From: Elusimicrobiales bacterium
GTDB taxonomy: Bacteria; Elusimicrobiota; Elusimicrobia; Elusimicrobiales; UBA9959
Direction of reading: 5' to 3'
DNA: 9,191 nucleotides
Assembly: GCA_026416895.1 (NCBI GenBank)
Contig: JAOAEH010000050.1
Coordinates: 1-9,191, forward strand
Below, piece by piece: positions 1 to 6,103 of this stretch. Positions within the stretch are counted from its first letter, which is position 1; each line of letters starts with the position of its first letter. The translations under genes were made by a program, and so were the position numbers. The notes beneath the pieces were generated by a model that worked only from the letters and a program-made list of their open reading frames with translations, did no database searches and was not told the origin of the DNA.

Positions 1-534
1 GTTAAATGTTTAGTTCATCTTGAAATGGCACCAACTCAACAGATGCTTTCTGTCGCTTTAAAATACCTTCCAGATTCAGTATGTTTGGTTCCTGAAAGAC
101 CGGGAGAGATAACTACTGAAGGTGGTTTGAAGTTATCTGATAAAAATCAGATTAAAGAAATGGAGAAGATAATTAAAACACTTTCTGATAAAGGAATAGA
201 AGTAAGTTTATTCCTTGATCCTGAAGCAAACTACATAAGAACGGCATATAAAATGGGAGCAGATGTAGTTGAGTTATGTACTAAAACCTATGCTGAAAGT
301 TGGGGAAAAAAGAATCAGGCAAAAGAACTAGAAAGATTACAACTTGCATCATATCTTGTGAAAGAACTTAAGATGGGACTTCATGCTGGACATGGCTTAG
401 ATTATTATAATGTTAGACCAGTTGCAAAGATTACTGGTATGGATTGTCTTAATATAGGTTTTTCAATAATTGCTAGATCAATTTTTGTAGGGCTTAAAAC
501 TGCTGTTAGTCAGATGAAGGAGTTAATAAGTTAA
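1..534 (+). CDS. pdxJ: Pyridoxine 5'-phosphate synthase PdxJ (5' end outside window)
   Basis: PdxJ condenses 1-deoxyxylulose 5-phosphate with 3-amino-2-oxopropyl phosphate to give pyridoxine 5'-phosphate in the cytoplasm. The frame is open from base 1, and 177 residues are visible. By comparison with the E. coli enzyme about 60-65 N-terminal residues are missing, so the ATG at 25 is internal. Family landmarks are LEMA (the catalytic Glu is the codon at 22-24), LVPERPGEITTEGGL, the SLFLDP strand and AGHGLDYYNV with the catalytic His. Two conserved spots differ. The usual EIHTG/ELHTG reads ELCTK (271-285), keeping the Thr. The usual phosphate-binding NIGH reads NIGF, with Phe at 460-462. The stop is four bases before glmS, so the two genes are probably co-transcribed. 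The identification is secure; the effect of the substitutions is not known. Confidence 0.96.
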   Translation, partial: VKCLVHLEMAPTQQMLSVALKYLPDSVCLVPERPGEITTEGGLKLSDKNQIKEMEKIIKTLSDKGIEVSLFLDPEANYIRTAYKMGADVVELCTKTYAESWGKKNQAKELERLQLASYLVKELKMGLHAGHGLDYYNVRPVAKITGMDCLNIGFSIIARSIFVGLKTAVSQMKELIS

Positions 535-538
535 TTTT

Positions 539-2410
539 ATGTGTGGTATAATTGGATATACTGGGACAAAAAGGGATGTTGTTAAAGTTTTAATTAATGG
601 GCTTAAAAGGCTTGAATATAGAGGATATGATTCGTGTGGAAGTGCAGTTTTAAATTGTGAAGGGAAAATAGAGCTTGATAGGGTTAAAGGAAGAGTTGAT
701 TTGCTAGTTCAAAGAGTTTTAGAAAAGAATTATAAAAATGTTTCTTGTGGTATTGCTCATACGAGATGGGCGACTCATGGAATTCCAGCAGAAGAGAATG
801 CTCATCCTCACACAGACTGTAGAAATGAAATTGTGGTTGTTCATAATGGTATAATAGAAAATTATTTGGAGCTTAAAACAGAATTAAATAAACATGATTT
901 TAAATCAGAAACTGATACTGAAGTAATACCTCATCTTATTGAAGAATTAATTAATCAAAATTTAAGAAAAGAAGTCATAATAAAATCTGAATTTTTGCAA
1001 CCAGTTTTTTTTAAAGCTTTTATTGATGTTGTTTCGAAATTAAAAGGTAGCTTTGCATTAGCTGTTATGTGGTCTAAAGTACCAGGAGTTATACTTGCTG
1101 CAAGAAGATTTAGTCCTTTGGTTATTGGAGTTGGTGAAGAAGAGTTTTTTGTTAGTTCGGATGTAGCTGGTTTTTTAGAATATACAAAAAAAACTTATTT
1201 TGTAGATGATGATGAGATTGTTTTTTTAGATCCAAAAAATATTGCTTTTTTTGATATAAATGGTAAAAAGAAAAATAAAGAAATAAGCTTAATATCTTGG
1301 GATATAAAAATGGCAGAAAAAGGTGGTTATAGGCACTTTATGATTAAAGAGATATTTGAACAAGATATTGGATTTGAAAATACTATAATGAGAAGAGTTT
1401 TACCAGTAGATTCTAATTTGTTTGAAAGAGAAACTGGAATAAGTGATAATGATTTAAAAAGTTTTTCACATATTCATTTTGTTGGTTGTGGTACAGCATA
1501 TCATGCTTGTTTATGTGGCAAATATCTTTTTGAAAGTTTTGGTATAGCAGCAGATGCTGATTTAGCAAGTGAATTCCCATATAGGCAAAATGTTTTAGAT
1601 AAAAATGCTCTTGTATGTGTTATTACACAATCAGGAGAGACAGCTGATACTCTTGAAGCAGTTAGGATTGCTAAAAGGAATGGAAACAAAATTTTTGCTA
1701 TTGTAAATGTTGTGGGTTCAACTGTTTCTAGAGAAGCTAATTGGGTTTTATATACTCATTGTGGACCTGAGATCGCGGTTGCTTCTACAAAGGCTTTTAC
1801 ATCGCAACTTGCCGCTTTATATGTACTTTTGCTACATATAGCATATAAAAGAGATAAACTCTTAATAACAAAAGCAAGAGAGTATGCAAAAGAACTTATT
1901 GAAATACCTAAAGTAATAAGGAAAATATTTAAATCAGAAGAGTATATAAAAAAAATAGTTGATGATGTATCTGATAAAAATGATTTCTTATATACTGCTC
2001 GTGGAATAAATTATCCCATAGCATTAGAAGGTGCTTTGAAGTTAAAAGAAATTAGTTATCTTCATGCTGAAGGTTATGCTGCAGGAGAAATGAAACATGG
2101 GCCTATTGCAATAATTAATGAAGGAATGCCTGTTGTTGCAATTTCTTTATCTACTAGTGATTTGGAGCTTATGCGATCCAATATTGAAGAAGTTAAAGCA
2201 AGGGGTGCAAAAGTTATAGCTTTATGTGATGATGTATCTTCAAAATATGTGAGAGCTGATTGGAAGATAATAGTTCCTAAAGTTTCTGAATGGTTTAGTC
2301 CTGTTACTTCTGTCATTCCTCTTCAGATTTTTGCTTATTATGTAGCTTTTAAAAAGGGTCTTGATATAGACAAACCTAGAAATCTTGCTAAAAGTGTTAC
2401 TGTGAAGTAA
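539..2410 (+). CDS. glmS: Glutamine--fructose-6-phosphate aminotransferase (isomerizing) GlmS
   Basis: GlmS makes glucosamine 6-phosphate from fructose 6-phosphate and glutamine, the first step towards UDP-GlcNAc for peptidoglycan and LPS. The N-terminal glutaminase domain (about 1-240) starts MCGIIGYTG, whose Cys2 becomes the nucleophile. It continues with HTRWATHG (74-81), HNGIIENY (102-109) and SETDTEV (123-129). Two SIS sugar-isomerase domains follow, with CGTAYHACL, TQSGETADTLEA, ASTKAFTSQL, LKEISYLHAE and MKHGP (His520, matching E. coli His504). The tail is DKPRNLAKSVTVK (Lys618, matching Lys603). At 623 residues it is slightly longer than the usual 609 or so; about 13 extra residues lie near 143-157. 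Two conserved spots differ: EQP reads EQD at 274-276, and SEFRYR reads SEFPYR with Pro347. The start is fixed by Met-Cys. The nearest purine-rich site, AAGGAG at 517-522, is 16 bases away, so coupling to pdxJ is likely. Confidence 0.98.
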   Translation: MCGIIGYTGTKRDVVKVLINGLKRLEYRGYDSCGSAVLNCEGKIELDRVKGRVDLLVQRVLEKNYKNVSCGIAHTRWATHGIPAEENAHPHTDCRNEIVVVHNGIIENYLELKTELNKHDFKSETDTEVIPHLIEELINQNLRKEVIIKSEFLQPVFFKAFIDVVSKLKGSFALAVMWSKVPGVILAARRFSPLVIGVGEEEFFVSSDVAGFLEYTKKTYFVDDDEIVFLDPKNIAFFDINGKKKNKEISLISWDIKMAEKGGYRHFMIKEIFEQDIGFENTIMRRVLPVDSNLFERETGISDNDLKSFSHIHFVGCGTAYHACLCGKYLFESFGIAADADLASEFPYRQNVLDKNALVCVITQSGETADTLEAVRIAKRNGNKIFAIVNVVGSTVSREANWVLYTHCGPEIAVASTKAFTSQLAALYVLLLHIAYKRDKLLITKAREYAKELIEIPKVIRKIFKSEEYIKKIVDDVSDKNDFLYTARGINYPIALEGALKLKEISYLHAEGYAAGEMKHGPIAIINEGMPVVAISLSTSDLELMRSNIEEVKARGAKVIALCDDVSSKYVRADWKIIVPKVSEWFSPVTSVIPLQIFAYYVAFKKGLDIDKPRNLAKSVTVK

Positions 2411-2423
2411 GTTTTCATAATGT

Positions 2424-2756
2424 ATGAAAATTGGCATAGATATAATTGATGTTAAAAGAATTAAAAGACTTATAAAGAATAAAATGTTTTTAAACAGGGT
2501 TTTTTCAGATAAAGAGATTCAATATTGTGAGTCTTTTAAAGATAAGGCTCAAAGGTATGCAGCAAGATTTGCTGCAAAAGAGGCATATATAAAATGTATT
2601 CATAACAAAAAAATACCAAACTTAAACAAAATAGAAATTTTAAATGAAGACGGTGATTTGAATGTTTTCGTAGATGGTAAAAAAGATAAATGTTTGCTTA
2701 GCATAAGTCATATTAAAGATTACGCAGTAGCTGTATGTATTAAAGATTATGATTAA
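2424..2756 (+). CDS. acpS: Holo-[acyl-carrier-protein] synthase AcpS
   Basis: AcpS transfers 4'-phosphopantetheine from CoA to the serine of acyl carrier protein, turning on fatty-acid synthesis. The 110-residue protein is a little short for the family (about 118-126) but complete. The N-terminal IGIDIIDVKRI carries the Mg-binding Asp6. ARFAAKEAYIKC carries Glu53, the equivalent of Glu58 in the studied enzymes. LSISHIKDYAVAVCI is the usual C-terminal strand with the SxSH-like motif. It begins 13 bases after glmS with only a weak ribosome site. An out-of-frame ATG four bases upstream (2420) is not the start. Its last 8 bases overlap nnrD. The acpS-nnr adjacency is common in bacteria, which supports both calls. 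Confidence 0.95.
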   Translation: MKIGIDIIDVKRIKRLIKNKMFLNRVFSDKEIQYCESFKDKAQRYAARFAAKEAYIKCIHNKKIPNLNKIEILNEDGDLNVFVDGKKDKCLLSISHIKDYAVAVCIKDYD

Positions 2757-3627
2757 GAAAATAGATATTAATTATGTAAGGAAATTATTTCCAATAAGAA
2801 ATGATAAATCCCATAAAGGTGATTTTGGTAAGATAATTGTTTGTGGTGGTTCGTTTTCAATGCCTGGTGCTGTTTATTTTGCATCTGTTGCATCTCTTAA
2901 AGTTGGATGTGGTTTGGTGTATACATTTGTACCATCTTCTATAAAGAATGATATTTCAATATCTCTTCCGGAGTCTATTGTTTTTAGTGGTAGAGGGAAA
3001 GATTTTTTTTCTTTAAAAGATATAGATATATTTTTGAATTTAGTAGAAAATGTTTTACCTGATTTGATTATATTTGGCCCTGGAATTGGTAGGGAAAAAG
3101 ATACTCAAAATTTTATTGTTGAGGTTATAAAAAACATAAAGAAACCTTTTTTACTTGATGCTGATGGTTTAAATGCTATATCGATGTCAAAAAACATTTC
3201 TGTGTTAAAAGAAAAAGTTGCTATTTTAACACCGCATATTGGTGAAGCTAAACGTTTTTTTAGTATAGATGAGCCTAAAAAACTTGTACAAAAACTGTCA
3301 AATGAAACAGGTTGTATTGTAGTACTTAAATCCTTCAATACTATTGTATCAGATTCAAATAATTTTTTTATTCTTGATGCTCCAAATTCTGGTTTATCTA
3401 AAGCAGGAAGTGGTGATATACTTAGTGGGTTGATAGGTGGGATATGGGTACAAAAAGGTAAGATGTCTGGTTTTGATAAAAAAAATGGTTTTGAATCTGC
3501 AATTTGTGGTGTTTTTTTACATTCTGTTTGTGGAAAATTAGCGTCAGAAAAATTTACTCCTTATGGAGTTATAGCAAGGGATATTATTAGTTTTATACCT
3601 TCTGCTATTAAAAAAATCAAGACATGA
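2749..3627 (+). CDS. nnrD: ADP-dependent (S)-NAD(P)H-hydrate dehydratase, stand-alone YjeF C-terminal domain
   Basis: This enzyme repairs hydrated NADH and NADPH, using ADP (or ATP in eukaryotes) to remove water from the S-epimer. The whole 292-residue protein is the ribokinase-like dehydratase domain. It shows SHKGDFGKIIVCGGS (21-35), IIFGPGIGR (107-115), LDADGLNAIS (136-145), LTPHIGEAKRF (160-170, usually PHPGE) and the catalytic AGSGD (219-223, Asp223). In many bacteria this domain is fused behind the NnrE epimerase. Here the protein starts almost at the dehydratase domain, and no epimerase is encoded in the window. The start ATG overlaps the end of acpS by 8 bases, and the end overlaps thiL in an ATGA. 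The function is well supported by motifs; the missing epimerase must be encoded elsewhere or be absent. Confidence 0.94.
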   Translation: MIKKIDINYVRKLFPIRNDKSHKGDFGKIIVCGGSFSMPGAVYFASVASLKVGCGLVYTFVPSSIKNDISISLPESIVFSGRGKDFFSLKDIDIFLNLVENVLPDLIIFGPGIGREKDTQNFIVEVIKNIKKPFLLDADGLNAISMSKNISVLKEKVAILTPHIGEAKRFFSIDEPKKLVQKLSNETGCIVVLKSFNTIVSDSNNFFILDAPNSGLSKAGSGDILSGLIGGIWVQKGKMSGFDKKNGFESAICGVFLHSVCGKLASEKFTPYGVIARDIISFIPSAIKKIKT

Positions 3628-4580
3628 AAGAAAAAGATATTCTTTCATATATTTATAAATTTTTTGATTATAAGGATAAAAAGATAATTATTGGTGTAGG
3701 AGATGATTGTGCTGTAGTAAATTATGATCAGCAAGATTATCTTGTAATTACTACTGATGATATGGTAGATAATACTCATTTTATCGCTGATTTTTTAAAA
3801 CCAAATGAAGTAGCATCAAGGTTGGTTAGGATTAATGTTAGTGATATTTACTCAATGGGAGACTCAAAACCTCTTTATTGTTTAGTTACTGCTGGTTTAA
3901 ATGATGAGATAGGAGATCAATGGATAAAAAATTTTCTACAAGCTCTTAAGAAGGAATTAGATTTATTTAATATAAAAAATATTGGAGGTAATTTAGTAAA
4001 AAGTCAAACTCTTTTTTTTACAATGACTTTAATTGGTAAAGTAAAAAAAAATAGAATTGTTAAAAGGAAGGGAGCAGAAAAAGGAGATTTTATATGCATT
4101 TTAGGTAAAACAGGTTTTTCTTATGTGGCTGTGGAAATTATGAAAAATAAAAAAAGAATAGATATTACAAAAAGTGATGAAAAACTTATAGATTTGTTTT
4201 CAAAACCTCCATTATTTGATAATTTTAGAAAGAAGCTTTCTTTGTTTGCTACATCGATGATTGATAATTCAGATGGATTGTATAAAAGTGTTCAGATAAT
4301 AGCAGAGAGTAATTCTCTTAAAGCTGTTATAGATAAAAATCTTGTAGTTAAAACTTCTAGTAGTTACGTAAAAGAAAAATTGAAAAATGTTGATTATATT
4401 TTTAAGGCATCTATATCAAGTGATGATTATAATCCTGTTTTTACAGTTAGACCTAGGAATTTTGAAATTTTAAAAAAAAGTTTGCCTTATCTTTTTAAAA
4501 TTGGACATCTTGAAGAAGGTAGAGGAGTGGAGATATTAAATTATGAAGAAAAAAATATTGAGACATTTGAACACTTTTAG
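3624..4580 (+). CDS. thiL: Thiamine-monophosphate kinase ThiL
   Basis: ThiL phosphorylates thiamine monophosphate with ATP to form thiamine diphosphate, the active cofactor. The 318-residue protein has the PurM-like (AIRS) architecture with the family's order of motifs: GVGDDCAVV (25-32), ITTDDMVDNTHF (42-53), INVSDIYSMGD (70-80), GGNLVKS (121-127), MIDNSDGL (212-219). Metal-binding acidic positions in the first, second, third and last of these are kept. The family's GGD Asp, a Mg ligand, is Asn123. The usual C-terminal GGEDYELLFT is degenerate here (SSDDYNPVFT, 265-274). The start ATG overlaps the nnrD stop (ATGA). The 3' end overlaps tsaE by 38 bases. It remains most likely ThiL by overall motif order and context, but it is a divergent copy and its catalytic rate could be altered. 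Confidence 0.9.
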   Translation: MKEKDILSYIYKFFDYKDKKIIIGVGDDCAVVNYDQQDYLVITTDDMVDNTHFIADFLKPNEVASRLVRINVSDIYSMGDSKPLYCLVTAGLNDEIGDQWIKNFLQALKKELDLFNIKNIGGNLVKSQTLFFTMTLIGKVKKNRIVKRKGAEKGDFICILGKTGFSYVAVEIMKNKKRIDITKSDEKLIDLFSKPPLFDNFRKKLSLFATSMIDNSDGLYKSVQIIAESNSLKAVIDKNLVVKTSSSYVKEKLKNVDYIFKASISSDDYNPVFTVRPRNFEILKKSLPYLFKIGHLEEGRGVEILNYEEKNIETFEHF

Positions 4581-4989
4581 AAGCTTGTCTAAGGATGATA
4601 CTCTAAATTTTGCCTCAAATTTTTCAAAAACACTTAATAAAGGTGATCTAGTTTTGCTTGAAGGAGAAATCGGTGTAGGTAAAACTACATTTGTAAATGG
4701 AATTATCAAGGGACTTGGTTCAAATGAGCTTGTTATTAGTTCAAGTTTTGTTTTAATTTCAACTTATAAAACAAGTAAGTTTAATTTAGTTCATTGTGAC
4801 TTTTATAGGGTTTGTGGAATTTATGACTTTAATGAGATAATTGAATATTTAGATGGAAATAATGTAGTAATGATAGAATGGCCGTATAAAATAGAAAAAT
4901 ATATAAGTTTCAGTCCTTATGTTGTAAGAATATATTTTAATAATTTAAATATAAGTGCTAGAAAAATAGAGGTTTTAAAATATGAATAA
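4543..4989 (+). CDS. tsaE: tRNA threonylcarbamoyladenosine biosynthesis ATPase TsaE
   Basis: TsaE is the ATPase that works with TsaB and TsaD to place the threonylcarbamoyl group on A37 of ANN-decoding tRNAs (t6A). The 148-residue protein has the family layout. A short lead-in ends in the conserved Thr20 region, followed by a Walker A loop GEIGVGKTT (41-49). A switch-like segment VISSSFVLISTY comes next (64-75; usually SPTF, so Pro is replaced and Thr becomes Ser). Then come HCDFYRV (84-90) and VVMIEWPYKI (108-117). The ATG at 4543 is preferred because GGAG at 4529-4532 sits 10 bases upstream; in-frame TTG codons at 4558 and 4567 are weaker choices. This start lies inside thiL, giving a 38-base overlap. 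The end overlaps tsaB by 8 bases. Confidence 0.95.
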   Translation: MKKKILRHLNTFRSLSKDDTLNFASNFSKTLNKGDLVLLEGEIGVGKTTFVNGIIKGLGSNELVISSSFVLISTYKTSKFNLVHCDFYRVCGIYDFNEIIEYLDGNNVVMIEWPYKIEKYISFSPYVVRIYFNNLNISARKIEVLKYE

Positions 4990-5653
4990 GGATGTTATAT
5001 GTGGGTTATCTTGTTATTCAACTTTTCTGAAAATAGTTTTAAGAAAGGGAGATAAAGAAATTTCATTTTCAAGAAAACTGGTAAATTTTGATGATATTAT
5101 TTTTAAACAATTCAATAAAATGTTAAGTAAGATGGATTCTTCATTTAAAGATATAGATACAATTTGTATTGTTAGAGGTCCGGGTAGATTTACTGCAATA
5201 AGGTCGATATATACCTTTGCTACTGTGTATCAAGCTCTTTCAAAATGTAAGGTTTTAGGTGTTGATGTGTTTGGATGTCTTTCTTACAATGTTTTTAAGA
5301 AAGATAATTCAGATAAAGATATTGCAATTATATCTCATGCTTTTAAAAATGAGTATTATCTTGGATTTTATAAAATAAGGAAAAAAAAGCTTTTTGAATA
5401 TAAAAAACCTAGATGGCTTTTACTTGAGGATATTATAAATGAACTTAGAAATTTTAAAGGAGTTGTTATATATGATAAAGACGAGTTTGATATTGATTTG
5501 AGTTTATTAGAAAAAAATGAAAATATTTCTTTTCCATCTACTAATCTGATGAAGATAATTCCATCAAATATAATAAATTCTTCATTTTATTTTCTATGCG
5601 AAAAATATGAGCCTATATATCTGAAACCAGCTAAATTTGAAACTTCTAAATGA
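4982..5653 (+). CDS. tsaB: tRNA threonylcarbamoyladenosine biosynthesis protein TsaB (divergent)
   Basis: TsaB is the non-catalytic ASKHA-fold partner that binds TsaD and TsaE in t6A synthesis. The 223-residue length is normal. The diagnostic motif is VRGPGRFTAIRS (64-75), matching the usual GPGSFTGLR, followed by ALSKCKVLGVD as in the family. The N-terminus is degenerate: the usual IDTS phosphate-loop-like motif reads GLSCYS (8-13). The C-terminal half is hard to align by eye, although the terminal EPIYLKPAKFE resembles the usual end (P.YLR). Position between tsaE and rimI is the classic arrangement and strengthens the call. AGAGG at 4968-4972 lies 9 bases before the ATG. No tsaD is present in the window. 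Confidence 0.9.
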   Translation: MNKDVICGLSCYSTFLKIVLRKGDKEISFSRKLVNFDDIIFKQFNKMLSKMDSSFKDIDTICIVRGPGRFTAIRSIYTFATVYQALSKCKVLGVDVFGCLSYNVFKKDNSDKDIAIISHAFKNEYYLGFYKIRKKKLFEYKKPRWLLLEDIINELRNFKGVVIYDKDEFDIDLSLLEKNENISFPSTNLMKIIPSNIINSSFYFLCEKYEPIYLKPAKFETSK

Positions 5654-6090
5654 TAGTTATAAGAGAGGCTACAGTTAAAGATATCGATAAAATAATTTTA
5701 ATTGAATCTGAATGGAAAAATTATTATTCATGTTGGGGAAGAGATGGTTTTATAAAAGAATTTGAAAAGGAAAATTCTTATACTTTTGTTGCAGAGATAG
5801 AATATGAAATATGCGGATTTATAAATTTTTGGGTTATCTTTAATGAGATTGAAATAAACTCGTTAGTTGTTTCTAAAAAATTTATAAGGAGAGGAATTGC
5901 TAGTTTACTTTTAAGTAAAGTGTTTGAGTTTTCAAAAAAGTTTAATATTAAAAGATTAATTCTTGAAGTAAATGAAAATAATGTTGCTGCTATTAAACTT
6001 TATGAAAAATATGGGTTTAGTATTTATAATATAAGAAAAAAATACTATGATTTTAAATATGATGCTATAATGATGGAAAGGTTTTTATGA
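5650..6090 (+). CDS. rimI: Ribosomal protein S18-alanine N-acetyltransferase RimI (GNAT)
   Basis: This is a 146-residue GNAT acetyltransferase. RimI acetylates the N-terminal alanine of ribosomal protein S18, using acetyl-CoA. Visible features are IREATVKDIDKIILIE at the N-terminus and the CoA-binding loop RRGIAS (80-85, R/QxxGxG/A type). LEVNENNVAAIKLYEKYGF (105-123) carries Glu106 and Tyr118, matching the proposed catalytic Glu103 and Tyr115 of the E. coli enzyme. The end has IRKKYYDFKYDAIMM, close to the family's RxxYY...DAxxM. The ATGA overlap with tsaB and the tsaE-tsaB-rimI order are typical. It could act on other protein N-termini as well, since GNAT specificity cannot be read from motifs alone. 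Confidence 0.93.
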   Translation: MIVIREATVKDIDKIILIESEWKNYYSCWGRDGFIKEFEKENSYTFVAEIEYEICGFINFWVIFNEIEINSLVVSKKFIRRGIASLLLSKVFEFSKKFNIKRLILEVNENNVAAIKLYEKYGFSIYNIRKKYYDFKYDAIMMERFL

Positions 6091-6097
6091 AAGGAGG
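6091..6097 (+). promoter_or_regulatory. Full-consensus Shine-Dalgarno site for the TPR gene
   Basis: AAGGAGG ends 6 bases before the ATG at 6104 and starts immediately after the rimI stop. It is the only full-consensus ribosome site in front of a gene in this run. Most others have weak sites and rely on overlap. It fixes the start of the TPR protein and suggests that this protein is translated independently and more strongly than its upstream neighbours. Confidence 0.85.
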
Positions 6098-6103
6098 AAT
6101 TTT

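Noticed and set aside
523..538. Possible glmS ribozyme upstream of glmS
   Set aside because: Only four bases separate pdxJ and glmS, and the preceding sequence is conserved pdxJ coding. There is no room for the ribozyme.
1501..2437. Minus-strand open frames of 62, 80 and 65 codons inside glmS and acpS
   Set aside because: They lie opposite a complete, motif-rich glmS (one runs into acpS), show no recognisable protein features, and are explained as antisense shadows of AT-rich coding DNA.
3003..3010. Homopolymer T and A tracts (for example at 3003 and 4010) as phase-variation switches
   Set aside because: They sit in housekeeping genes, are only about 7-8 bases long, and are expected in such AT-rich coding DNA.
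3105..3338. Minus-strand open frame of 77 codons inside nnrD
   Set aside because: It is antisense to conserved NnrD motifs and has no family resemblance.
3590..3623. TPP riboswitch before thiL
   Set aside because: thiL starts within the end of nnrD, and no conserved TPP aptamer elements are seen.
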